Source: Pseudomonas benzenivorans
GTDB lineage: Bacteria; Pseudomonadota; Gammaproteobacteria; Pseudomonadales; Pseudomonadaceae
DNA: 64,000 nucleotides
NCBI RefSeq assembly: GCF_900100495.1
Contig: NZ_FNCT01000022.1
Span: 1-64,000, forward strand
Direction of reading: 5' to 3'
The notes under the pieces were generated by a model. It was given only the letters and a program-made list of their open reading frames with translations. It ran no database searches and had not been told where the DNA came from. Position 1 is the stretch's first letter, and every line of letters starts with the position of its first letter. Positions 52,007 through 61,787 of this stretch are shown here, one piece after another. The position numbers were made by a program, and so were the translations under genes.

Positions 52007-53389
52007 ATGTCGTGCGCCCTGCCTGCTTGTGATCGCGAAACCTGGAGCCGTAGCGCAACCGCCCTGCTGCTCGGCTGCATCTGCTACGCGCTGCCCTGGT
52101 CGGTGTTCGCCGCCCTGCCGATTCCCGCGGACAACAGCAGCGTCCTGCGCATCCAAGGCTCCAACACCATCGGCGCCAAGCTCGGCCCGGCGCTGGTCAA
52201 GGGGTTGCTCGAGGAGCAGGGGCTGAACGCGATTCGCGTGGAGGCCGGAGATGCCGAGAACGAGCAGAGGATCATCGGCAAGACCGTCGACGGTCGCAGC
52301 GTGGCCATCGAAGTGGCCGCCCACGGTTCGGGCACCGGCTTCACCGCGCTGAAGGACGGCAGCGCCGACCTGGCCGCCTCCTCGCGGCCGATCAAGGACA
52401 GCGAGGCCGCTGCCCTGGCGGCCCTGGGCGATCTGAAAAGCCGCAACGCCGAACAGGTCGTCGCCCTCGACGGCCTGGCGATCATCCTCCACCCGAGTAA
52501 CCCGCTCGGCGCCCTGCGCAGCGAGCAGCTGGCGCAGATCTTCGCCGGCGAAATTCAGGATTGGGGCCAGCTGGGCGGCCCCAGCGGACCGATCAGCCTG
52601 TATGCCCGCGACGACAACTCCGGCACCTACGACACCTTCAAGGAACTGGTGCTGAGCGCCAACGGCAAGACCCTGGCGGCCAACGCCAAGCGCTTCGAGT
52701 CCAGCGAAAAGCTCTCCGACTCGGTCAGCCAGGACCCGTACGGCATCGGTTTCATCGGCCTGCCCTATATCCGCCAGGCGAAAGCCGTGGCCATCGCCGC
52801 CGGCGAGTCGCAGCCGATGCCGCCGAGCACGACCCTGATCGCCACCGAAGACTATCCGCTGTCACGCCGGCTGTTCCTCTACAACCGGCCAGACCAGCAG
52901 AATCCCTGGGCCAAGGCGCTGCTGCGCTTCGCCCACAGCCCGCGCGGACAAGCCATCGTCGCGCAGAGCGGCTTTATCGCGCAGACCGTGCAGGCGGTGA
53001 AAGTCGCCGCCACCAACGACATGCCGGCGCCTTACCAGGCATTGGCCCGCGAGGCGCAGCGCCTGTCGGTGAACTTCCGCTTCCAGGAGGGCAGCGCCAG
53101 CCTGGACAACAAGGCCCAGCGCGATCTCGAACGCGTGCTCGAGTACCTGAAAAGCCAGGACAAGCTGCAGCAGAAAGTCGTGCTGGTCGGCTTCGGCGAC
53201 TCCAAGGCCGACCCAGCCCGCGCCGAACTGCTGTCCAAGCTGCGCGCCATGGCCGTGCGCCGCGAACTGGCCAGGCACGGGGTGATGTTCCGTGCGATCA
53301 CCGGACTCGGCGACGAACTGCCAGTCGCCGCCAACGATGGCGATGAAGGACGGATCAAGAACCGCCGCGTCGAAGTCTGGGTGTACTAG
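52007..53389 (+). CDS. PstS-like phosphate-binding domain fused to an OmpA C-terminal domain
   Basis: The 460-residue protein starts at MSCALPACDRET (52007) with a signal region ending near VFAALP. Residues about 45-320 form a PstS-like binding domain (RIQGSNTIGAKLGPALVKGLL, AAHGSGTGFTALKDGSADLAASSRPI, IFAGEIQDWGQLGG, DDNSGTYDTFKELVL). The last ~130 residues are an OmpA/MotB-like peptidoglycan-binding domain (FQEGSASLDNKAQRDLERVL, and the final DEGRIKNRRVEVWVY). So it is a solute-binding domain tethered to the cell wall. The Pho box implies phosphate-starvation control. No ABC permease genes adjoin it. It may bind phosphate for sensing or storage; that role is inference. Confidence 0.85.
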   Translation: MSCALPACDRETWSRSATALLLGCICYALPWSVFAALPIPADNSSVLRIQGSNTIGAKLGPALVKGLLEEQGLNAIRVEAGDAENEQRIIGKTVDGRSVAIEVAAHGSGTGFTALKDGSADLAASSRPIKDSEAAALAALGDLKSRNAEQVVALDGLAIILHPSNPLGALRSEQLAQIFAGEIQDWGQLGGPSGPISLYARDDNSGTYDTFKELVLSANGKTLAANAKRFESSEKLSDSVSQDPYGIGFIGLPYIRQAKAVAIAAGESQPMPPSTTLIATEDYPLSRRLFLYNRPDQQNPWAKALLRFAHSPRGQAIVAQSGFIAQTVQAVKVAATNDMPAPYQALAREAQRLSVNFRFQEGSASLDNKAQRDLERVLEYLKSQDKLQQKVVLVGFGDSKADPARAELLSKLRAMAVRRELARHGVMFRAITGLGDELPVAANDGDEGRIKNRRVEVWVY

Positions 53390-53434
53390 CGTCGGGGCTG
53401 GCAATAGATCGTTGATGCTCGTGCTAGTTGAGAA

Positions 53435-53520
53435 GGTAGGAGCGGGCCATGCCCGCGAAGCTTGTGCCTCGGCGCCCTCGCGGGCATGGAACTGGGCGTC
53501 CCCGCCGCTCCTACGCGAGT
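53435..53520. repeat. REP palindrome upstream of terC
   Basis: GTAGGAGCGGGCCATGCCCG, CTCGCGGGCATGG and CCGCCGCTCCTAC make a palindromic block after the PstS/OmpA gene. Confidence 0.65.
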
Positions 53521-53565
53521 CGAGGCGCCCTCGCCGGCCGCTTGCAGGCGGCACCCACAGCTTCT

Positions 53566-53654
53566 AGCCTAAGTCCTATGTGACGCCGGGCCCCTCTGGC
53601 GGTGAATGCTCACCGTGATGTCGGAGTCACTTAAGTTGATTCTCAACTTAGGCT
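53566..53654 (+). ncRNA. Candidate structured leader of terC
   Basis: Nested complementary segments suggest a folded 5' leader: AGCCTAAG (53566) with CTTAGGCT (53647), GTGAC (53580) with GTCAC (53626), CGCC (53584) with GGCG (53598), and GGTGA-ATGC-TCACC (53601-53614). A competing hairpin TAAGTTGA-TTC-TCAACTTA (53632-53650) uses part of the outer stem. It ends just before the GGGAGG ribosome site of terC. TerC/Alx genes often have the Mn-sensing yybP-ykoY riboswitch, but I do not see its conserved core, so this is only a candidate. Confidence 0.35.
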
Positions 53655-53671
53655 GACAACAGGGAGGGCCT

Positions 53672-54643
53672 ATGACCGCATTCTTCTCCATCCCGTTTCT
53701 CGGCACGCCCAGCTGGTTCTGGCTGGCATTCATCGCCATCGTCATCAGCCTGCTGGTACTCGACCTCGGTGTGCTCCACCGCGACCAACGGGAAATCGAG
53801 ATGGGCGAAAGCCTGCTGCTCTACAGCGGCTATTTCAGCGTGGGCATGGCGTTCGGCGGCTGGGTCTGGTGGCAGCTCGGCGCGACCAAGGCCCTGGAGT
53901 TCTATACCGGTCTGCTGATCGAACAGTCGCTGTCGATGGACAACGTGTTCGTCATGGCGATGATCCTCGGTTTCTTCGCCATTCCCCGCCGATACCAGCA
54001 CCGCGTGCTGTTCTGGGGAATCCTCGGGGTGATCGTGCTGCGCGCCCTGATGATCGGCCTGGGGACGGCGCTGGTGCAGCGCTTCGACTGGGTACTCTAC
54101 GTGTTCGGCGCCTTCTTGCTGCTGACCGGCGTGAAGATGCTGTTCAGCCGCGAGGAGCGGCACCCCGACCTGGCGCAGAACCCTATGCTGAAGTTCCTGC
54201 GCCGGCATATCCGCATCACCGACGAACTGCACGGCGGGCGCTTCCTGGTGCGCCTGCGAGCCCCCGGCAGCGGCAAGACCCTGCGTTACGCCACCCCGCT
54301 GTTGCTGGCGCTGGTGCTGATCGAGCTGGCCGACCTGGTGTTCGCCGTGGACAGCGTGCCCGCAGTCTTCGCCATCACCCAGGACCCGTTCATCGTCTAC
54401 ACCTCGAACATCTTCGCGATTCTCGGGCTGCGCGCCCTGTACTTCGCCCTGGCGGCCTTGATGCACCGCTTCATCTACCTGAAATATGCCCTGGCGCTGG
54501 TGCTGATCTTCATCGGCGGGAAGATTTTCCTGCATGGCTGGATCGGCACGATTCCCGCCACCCTCTCTCTTGGCGTAACCTTCAGCCTACTGGCCGGTGG
54601 GGTGCTGCTGTCCCTGTTGAAGACCCGCAAGAAGTCGGCCTGA
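53672..54643 (+). CDS. TerC/Alx-family membrane protein
   Basis: The 323-residue protein has GGGAGG before ATG 53672 and about nine membrane helices. Family signatures are LIEQSLSMDNVFVMAMILGFF (acidic DN motif), FGAFLLLTGVKMLFSREE, and LVLIELADLVFAVDSVPAVFAIT (ELxDxxFAxDS). These Asp/Glu pairs in helices are typical of TerC cation (Mn) exporters. Manganese export is a family-based expectation, not shown here. Confidence 0.92.
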   Translation: MTAFFSIPFLGTPSWFWLAFIAIVISLLVLDLGVLHRDQREIEMGESLLLYSGYFSVGMAFGGWVWWQLGATKALEFYTGLLIEQSLSMDNVFVMAMILGFFAIPRRYQHRVLFWGILGVIVLRALMIGLGTALVQRFDWVLYVFGAFLLLTGVKMLFSREERHPDLAQNPMLKFLRRHIRITDELHGGRFLVRLRAPGSGKTLRYATPLLLALVLIELADLVFAVDSVPAVFAITQDPFIVYTSNIFAILGLRALYFALAALMHRFIYLKYALALVLIFIGGKIFLHGWIGTIPATLSLGVTFSLLAGGVLLSLLKTRKKSA

Positions 54644-54653
54644 GGGGAACTCA

Positions 54654-54839
54654 ATGGATGTAACGATCGAAGCCCTGGAGCGGCGCGGCCACACGCTCTG
54701 GCAGGTCCGCGTGGGGCCACGCGGGATCACCTTTCACGAGGAACTGGCGGCTCGCACCTTTGCCGCCCAACTGCACCAGCGCCTGCTCTGGTTGCGTGAA
54801 CTCGCCGAGCGTGAAACCGGCGATCGCCAACCGCGCTGA
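54654..54839 (+). CDS. Small hypothetical protein following terC
   Basis: The 61-residue protein MDVTIEALERRGHTLWQVRV... starts 10 bases after the terC stop, behind GAGGGGAA, and is probably translationally coupled. It has no signal peptide or membrane helix; the C-terminal half is helical (EELAARTFAAQLHQRLLWLRELAERE). No family is recognised. The strong ribosome site and tight spacing support it as a real gene. Confidence 0.6.
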   Translation: MDVTIEALERRGHTLWQVRVGPRGITFHEELAARTFAAQLHQRLLWLRELAERETGDRQPR

Positions 54840-54902
54840 ACCAGCCGCCTGGTGGCGCGAGGCAGACCACAGCATGGCGTCATCCGCATCACCGGCTCGG
54901 CG

Positions 54903-57900
54903 CTAATCCCCCTCGAGGCACTCGCTCAACGGCCGCGGGTACTGGACGCCGTGACCTTGCACGTAATCGACTCCGAGCTCGGCCATGCGCTCGCGGATAC
55001 TCGGGGTTTCGACATACTCGGCCACCGTTCTGCGGCCCAACAAGTGCGCGATCTCGTTGATCGACCTGACCATGGCCAGATCGCTGGGCGAACGCTCGAC
55101 CTCCTTGACGAAGCTGCCATCGATCTTGACGAAATCCACCGGCAACCGCTTGAGGTACTCGTAGGAGGAAAAACCGGTGCCGAAATCGTCGATGGAGAAT
55201 GTACAGCCCAAGCGCTGCAGATAGCGCACCAGGTCGGCGGTCTTGGTCAGATTGGCCACCGCGGCGGTCTCGGTCAGCTCGAAACAGATTCTCTCCGGCG
55301 GTACCGGGTAATCCTCGAACAGGGTTTCGATGAACTGCAGCAGTTTGTCGTCATTCAGGCTGCTGCCCGACAGGTTGATCGAAACGCCACTGCACCGCGT
55401 CCAGAAATTCGGGTGCTGCGCCAAGTCGCTGAACACCCGCTTGAGCACCCAGCGGTCGACCTTGGTCATGCGGTTATAGCGTTCGGAGGCGGTGATGAAG
55501 TCCAGCAGATTGACTTCGTTCTGCATGACCAGCAGCACTTCATAATGCGGCAATTGATCGTGCTCTAGCGCAGCGGGGGCGATTTGCTGCACGCGCAGGC
55601 TGAGCTCGCCTCGCTCGATGATGTCGTCCACCCGCCCGGCAATGGCCATCAGCCCGGTGCGCAGGCCATCGACCTCGTCCTCGTAGATGTGCACGCAATT
55701 GCGCCCGGAGTCCTTGGCGGTAGCGCAGGCCGTTTGCAGATCACGGAATAGATTGACGACATCGTGACGCTCGCTCATCAGCACGATGCCGACACTCATG
55801 GTGGCATTGTGCAGATGCCCTTCCCACTCGAACAGGTTGGCCTCGGTGGCTGCGCGCAGGCGCTCGGCGAGTTGGCGGACATCGGGCTCTTCGGTCTGTG
55901 CCAGGGCCACGGCGAAATCCGCCCCGCCGATGCGTGCCAGGGTCGCCTTCTCCGGTAGTTCGGCCGCCAGCAGCTCGGCGATCTGCTTGAGATAGGAGTC
56001 TCCGGCCAAGTGGCCGAGGCGGGAATTCAGCAAGCCGAACTGGTCGATGTGTCCATAGATGAAGGCATTCTTCTCGGCGGAGGCCAGCGCCTGGGCTATC
56101 GCCGCCTCGAAACTGCGGCGATTGAGCAGGCCGGTGAGATCATCATGGCTGCGCACATGGGCGATATCGCGGTACAGCTTGCCGACGATGTCTTCCAGGT
56201 GCTTCTGGATCACTCCCTGGCTCTGCGATTCGGGCGCCGGCGCCCCCAGCCAGCCGGACGCGAGCTTAGCCATCAACTCTTCGGTATCGAAGCTGCCGGC
56301 TTCGCGGCCCTGGCGGTCGACCAGGACGTAGTGGTCGGTGATCGGGTTGGCCCAGACCAACTGCAGGTACTGGCCACCCTGCGTCACCAGCCAGTCGCCC
56401 GCACCGAGCTGCTGCACCCGCTCGCGCCAGCGCTGCTCGGCCGGCGAGTAACCGGGCAACGGCGACTCCGGCGCTGGCGGCGGCAGGCAGACCAGCTCGA
56501 CGGGTTGATCGCCGAGCAGTTGCTCCTGCAACTGTTTCAGCACCGGGCTGTGACGGAACTGCCCTGGCAGGAAGCTCTCCATGCGCTTGCGCAGCAACTC
56601 CAGCACCGGCTCGGTCTCGAAGGCCCGCTCGACGCGGTTGACACCGTAGTCGCCGTCGCCCGGCTCGGCCTGCAGCCAGCCGTTGAGCTGGCGCAGCACG
56701 GCCAGGTCATCCAACCATTCGAAGCTCTCCTCTCCCTGCCGGATCAGTTCGTGCACCAGCAATTCGCGCCAGCCCACGTCCAGCCAGTCGAGCAGCACCC
56801 GTGGCGCCTGGTCGCCGAACAGCGCGGCCAGTTCGCGGCCGACCTGTTCCCGGGCCTGCTCCAGCACATCCCGGCCGCGAATGTACTGGCGCACGCGATC
56901 GGCGTTGTTGCTGTAGGCCCGCTGTTGCACCGCCAGCAATTGCTCGAGTTCCTGATCGCAGCGGGTGAATACGCTGCTGTCCCCGCTGTAGTCGGCCACG
57001 ATGCCGTCGATCAGTTGCTCTACGCGATCCTCCAGGACATGGTTGGGCTGTTCGGAGAAGTCACACAGCTGCATCAGCTTGTCCAACGTGGCGCGTACCG
57101 GGTGGGTCGCGTCGGCGAAGGCCGCGGGGTCGAGCATGGCCGCCTGGGCGACCGGAACCATAAGCCGGCGCAGCGCCGGCTTGACGTTGCTGGCGATGAC
57201 CTCTTCCTGCTCGATGTGCTGGAACAGCTCGGCCACTACCCCGGCGTCGGCGCTCTGCCGCGGCGACAGCTCGGCGCCGGCCGCGCTCAGCTCATGCAGC
57301 AAGCCCTCCGCCGACCAGCCTTGCTCCGGGGGCGTGAGGCGCTGCAGCTTGGCCAGTGCCTCCTGCAGCAAGGACGCGTCCACTGGCGTCTGGTCGACGT
57401 CACTCTCCGCCGTATCGGTTGCGACTCCGGCATCCGCGCCGACGGCGCGCAACTGCTCGATTGCCCGGTAGGACGCATCCGGCGCGGCACTGCGCGGTGC
57501 GCGGCGTGGCTGCTGGGTGGGAAGCGCAAGCGGGTCGATGCGCGGCTCGATCTGGAAGCGCTCGAAAACCGCATCCAGTTGCTCGAAATAAACTTTCAGG
57601 TCGCCGGCCAGCGCCTGCGCCGCCGCCATGTAGAACACCTCGCGCACCGCGGGCAAGTGCTGGCGCAGCTGCAGCTTGGTCTGCAGCGTGCGCACCATGA
57701 ACTCCAGCGACAATGGGTTCTCGCGGTCTTTCGCCTCGGCTCCGGTGGCGGCATTCAGCCGGGCGCAGCTGCGCCACTCCAAGACCCCCAGGGATTCGCG
57801 CAACTGGCGCACCAGTCGGCGGGCCTCGAGCATCTCCTCCACTTCGCCGTCGTCGACCAGTTGCCATTGCGTGGCGTCGGAGGGGGCCTTCGCCTGCACG

Positions 57901-58148
57901 ATGATGCCCGTAGGCAGCAGGCAACGAATGGCCTCGACCGTCTCGCCGATGGCGCGCTTGCGCAAGGACGCACACTGGCGCAGGAAATCCTCGCAACCCT
58001 GGGCTTCCTTATTGGTGCGCGCCAACAGGCGCTGCTGATTCAAGGCCGCAATCGCGGCGTCGATCAGCCCCTCCAGGCAGTGGGGTAGATAGGCGCTCAC
58101 GGTCTGACCCAAGGCATCCACCACAGGCGTGCGCTGCTGCGTCTGCAT
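54903..58148 (-). CDS. DUF1631 protein with degenerate GGDEF and EVL-type EAL domain
   Basis: The 1081-residue cytosolic protein has an N-terminal DUF1631 region (about 1-640), a GGDEF-like domain (about 660-810) and an EAL-like domain (about 830-1075). The GGDEF core is degenerate: ARIGGADFAVAL lacks the motif acidic residues, so cyclase activity is unlikely. The EAL motif reads YEVLL (EVL), as in FimX, while other phosphodiesterase residues look kept: INLSGSSL, FELTETAA, IDDFGTGFSSYEYLK, VKIDGSFV, VDYVQGHG. It may bind c-di-GMP or retain some hydrolysis. It is monocistronic. Confidence 0.88.
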   Translation of the reverse strand: MQTQQRTPVVDALGQTVSAYLPHCLEGLIDAAIAALNQQRLLARTNKEAQGCEDFLRQCASLRKRAIGETVEAIRCLLPTGIIVQAKAPSDATQWQLVDDGEVEEMLEARRLVRQLRESLGVLEWRSCARLNAATGAEAKDRENPLSLEFMVRTLQTKLQLRQHLPAVREVFYMAAAQALAGDLKVYFEQLDAVFERFQIEPRIDPLALPTQQPRRAPRSAAPDASYRAIEQLRAVGADAGVATDTAESDVDQTPVDASLLQEALAKLQRLTPPEQGWSAEGLLHELSAAGAELSPRQSADAGVVAELFQHIEQEEVIASNVKPALRRLMVPVAQAAMLDPAAFADATHPVRATLDKLMQLCDFSEQPNHVLEDRVEQLIDGIVADYSGDSSVFTRCDQELEQLLAVQQRAYSNNADRVRQYIRGRDVLEQAREQVGRELAALFGDQAPRVLLDWLDVGWRELLVHELIRQGEESFEWLDDLAVLRQLNGWLQAEPGDGDYGVNRVERAFETEPVLELLRKRMESFLPGQFRHSPVLKQLQEQLLGDQPVELVCLPPPAPESPLPGYSPAEQRWRERVQQLGAGDWLVTQGGQYLQLVWANPITDHYVLVDRQGREAGSFDTEELMAKLASGWLGAPAPESQSQGVIQKHLEDIVGKLYRDIAHVRSHDDLTGLLNRRSFEAAIAQALASAEKNAFIYGHIDQFGLLNSRLGHLAGDSYLKQIAELLAAELPEKATLARIGGADFAVALAQTEEPDVRQLAERLRAATEANLFEWEGHLHNATMSVGIVLMSERHDVVNLFRDLQTACATAKDSGRNCVHIYEDEVDGLRTGLMAIAGRVDDIIERGELSLRVQQIAPAALEHDQLPHYEVLLVMQNEVNLLDFITASERYNRMTKVDRWVLKRVFSDLAQHPNFWTRCSGVSINLSGSSLNDDKLLQFIETLFEDYPVPPERICFELTETAAVANLTKTADLVRYLQRLGCTFSIDDFGTGFSSYEYLKRLPVDFVKIDGSFVKEVERSPSDLAMVRSINEIAHLLGRRTVAEYVETPSIRERMAELGVDYVQGHGVQYPRPLSECLEGD

Positions 58149-58369
58149 CCCCCCTCCCTCACGTCCTGGCTTGTTCCTGCTGCCGCAGTAGAACTATAGA
58201 CGTGAGTACCGAGTTAGGTAGGCGCCTCGCCTCGAAGACTCCAGTTGTCGGAGGTTGTGAGAATATCGAGCGCCGCCGCGAGACCGGCTCCAGGCGTTCG
58301 CGGCCAGGCGCGCGCCTTTTTCACCGTGCCCCAGCCCTGGCGCAGCGGAAATGAGCGCCTCAACGACAA

Positions 58370-58390
58370 GGCCCGCCTGATCGGCGGGCC
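58370..58390 (-). terminator. Hairpin after the acyl-CoA dehydrogenase gene
   Basis: GGCCCGCC-TGATC-GGCGGGCC is a perfect 8-bp stem 22 bases after the stop on the minus strand, followed by TTGTCGTTG rather than a T-run. Confidence 0.6.
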
Positions 58391-58412
58391 CTGTGGTGGC
58401 ATCGTCAACGCC

Positions 58413-59642
<1,230 letters not shown>

Positions 59643-59709
59643 GGGAAGCTACCTTCTGCAGGGGTTGTTTGGTGAGGTGTGGTGCGTGTGGAAATGATGC
59701 TAGAACAGG

Positions 59710-59723
59710 GATAAGGATTTATC
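59710..59723. promoter_or_regulatory. Candidate operator between the acyl-CoA dehydrogenase and LysR genes
   Basis: GATAA-GGAT-TTATC is a perfect inverted repeat in the divergent promoter region and a candidate LysR or other regulator site. Confidence 0.35.
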
Positions 59724-59803
59724 TAAGCTATTTTCGTCGTGTATAAACATTCATCACCGATATATGATCCGCTGATACCGATAACCCTCGGAGCACCTGC
59801 GCA

Positions 59804-60736
59804 ATGAATCTGAACAAGGTCGATCTCAACCTCTTCATCGTCTTCGATGCCATCTACACCGAGGCCAACCTGACCCGCGCCGGGCAGATCGTCGGCATTA
59901 CCCAGCCGGCGGTGTCCAACGCCCTGGCGCGCCTGCGCGAGACCTTCAACGACCCGCTGTTCGTGCGTACCGCCCAGGGCATGGTGCCCACGCCGATGGC
60001 GCAGAACATCATCGGCCCGGTGCGCAACGCCCTGCAGCAGCTGCGCATTTCCGTGCAGGAAAGCCGCACCTTCAACCCGGCCCAGGCGAACAAGACCTAC
60101 CGCATCAGCATGACCGACCTCACCGAGGCGGTGATCCTGCCGCCGCTGTTCCAGCGCCTGCGCCGCCTGGCGCCGCAACTGGTGATCGAGAGCATGCTCG
60201 CCCGTCGCCGCGAGACCACCAAGGAGCTGGCCGCCGGCCGCCTGGATTTCGCCGTCGACGCGCCGCTCAACATCGACCCGCAGGTGCGCCACGTCAAACT
60301 GATGGAGGACCGCTATGTCTGCGCCCTGCGCAAGGGCCACCCGCTGGCCAAGGACAAGATCAGCCTGGACGAGTACCTGTCGCTGACCCATATCCATATC
60401 TCCAGCCGCCGCAGCGGCCTCGGCTATGTCGACCTGGCGCTGGGCAAGATGGGCATCCAGCGCAAGATCGCCCTGCGCTCGCAGCACTACCTGATGGCCA
60501 CCACGGTGATGCAGAGCACCGACATGGCGATGACCGTGCCGGAGCGCTTCGCCCGGCGCAACGACCTGCACTACGTCGAATTGCCGGTCAAGGACATGCC
60601 GATCCAGGAAACCCACCTGTACTGGCACGAGAGTACCGACCAGGATCCGGCCAACCGCTGGATGCGCGAGCAGATCATCGAGATCTGCCAGCAGGTCACC
60701 GCCCAGGAGAAGAAGCTCGACAAGGCCTCGGCCTGA
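59804..60736 (+). CDS. LysR-family regulator
   Basis: The 310-residue protein starts MNLNKVDLNLFIVFDAIYTE, with HTH ANLTRAGQIVGITQPAVSNALARLRETFNDPLFVR, typical of the NodD/LeuO-like branch. The effector domain follows. It probably controls the divergent acyl-CoA dehydrogenase gene and itself. Confidence 0.9.
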   Translation: MNLNKVDLNLFIVFDAIYTEANLTRAGQIVGITQPAVSNALARLRETFNDPLFVRTAQGMVPTPMAQNIIGPVRNALQQLRISVQESRTFNPAQANKTYRISMTDLTEAVILPPLFQRLRRLAPQLVIESMLARRRETTKELAAGRLDFAVDAPLNIDPQVRHVKLMEDRYVCALRKGHPLAKDKISLDEYLSLTHIHISSRRSGLGYVDLALGKMGIQRKIALRSQHYLMATTVMQSTDMAMTVPERFARRNDLHYVELPVKDMPIQETHLYWHESTDQDPANRWMREQIIEICQQVTAQEKKLDKASA

Positions 60737-60936
60737 CACCGTGCCCGCGGGCGAGAAAGCCCACCCGCGCCAGCATTGCCGTCCGTCGCAGAAGGTCGTG
60801 TTCCGGCTTGTCGGCGCAAACTACAGGCGGGCGGCCGCCGTTCGGCACCGTCGCCCGACAACAGGCAGCCTAGGCAAGCGCTTGGCCATCGCTTATCGTT
60901 CTGCCACGGGGAGCCGTCCCGTGTCGGGAATGCCGT

Positions 60937-61683
60937 ATGCGCCATCTGATCCTGGTTTGCCTGTTCCTCTGCAGTGCCATCGCCCAGGCCCGCGATCTGC
61001 TGATCGTCGGCAACAACTACTCAGTCCCGAAGATCTATGCCGAGGCCGGCCAGCCGCAGGGCATGCTGGTCGACATCCTGCGCTACGCCGACGCGGCCAT
61101 GCCCGAGCACAACATCGTCGTGCACCTCTACCCCTGGGCCCGCGCCTACTGGATGGCCGAGAGCGGCCAGGCCGGCATCGTCGGCCTGAGCTGGACGGCC
61201 GAGCGCCAGCAGATCTTCGACTACTCCGAAGCACTGTTCCACGACGAGGTGATCGTGGTGGTACGCCGCGGCGAAGAGTTCGCCTTCAGCACCCTCGATG
61301 ACCTCGAGGGCCGGCGTATCGGTCTCGGCGCCGGCGGCAGTTTCGGCGAGGAGTTCGAGCAGGCGCGCCGGCGCGGCGTGTTCCGCGTGGATGAAGACAA
61401 TGGCCCGGTATCGCGGCTGAAGAAGCTGCTGGCCGGGCGCATCGACGCGGCCTTGATCAACCCCGGTCTGGCCGGCCTGCACCGGGCCATCGCCCAGGAC
61501 CCCGAGCTGCTGCGCCATGCCGACGAGATTCGGGCCCTGCCACAGCCGCTCAAGCGCGACGCCAACTACCTCGGTTTTCACAAGAGCCTGGCGATGGGCG
61601 AGTTTCTCGCCGACTTCAACGCGGTGATCCGTCGCGGCTACGAGAATGGCGATATCCCGCGTCTGCTGGCGCGCTACCAGTAG
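60937..61683 (+). CDS. Periplasmic solute-binding protein (SBP family 3)
   Basis: The 248-residue protein has a signal peptide (LILVCLFLCSAIAQA). It shows the amino-acid-binding-protein fold: LIVGNNYSVPKIYAEAGQPQGMLVDIL, LYPWARAYWMAESGQAGIVGLSWTAERQQIFDYSEAL, and LEGRRIGLGAGGSFGEEFE. No permease or ATPase genes adjoin it, so it may be an orphan binding or sensory protein. Confidence 0.85.
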   Translation: MRHLILVCLFLCSAIAQARDLLIVGNNYSVPKIYAEAGQPQGMLVDILRYADAAMPEHNIVVHLYPWARAYWMAESGQAGIVGLSWTAERQQIFDYSEALFHDEVIVVVRRGEEFAFSTLDDLEGRRIGLGAGGSFGEEFEQARRRGVFRVDEDNGPVSRLKKLLAGRIDAALINPGLAGLHRAIAQDPELLRHADEIRALPQPLKRDANYLGFHKSLAMGEFLADFNAVIRRGYENGDIPRLLARYQ

Positions 61684-61708
61684 CACGGCGTCCGCGTAAG
61701 GTGCTTTT

Positions 61709-61762
61709 GTAGGTGTAGGCTGGTGCGCACAGCCTAGACGGCCCCGCGCACCCTACGAATGG
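61709..61762. repeat. BIME-type repeat (GGTGCGC family)
   Basis: GTAGGCTGGTGCGCACAGCC, then GGCCCCGCGCACCCTACG. It lies between converging genes. Confidence 0.6.
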
Positions 61763-61787
61763 GCGATGTCGGCGCGATGATCGGTTT

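Noticed and set aside
53566..53671. Standard yybP-ykoY manganese riboswitch
   Set aside because: The conserved core of that class is not visible; kept only as an unclassified structured-leader candidate.
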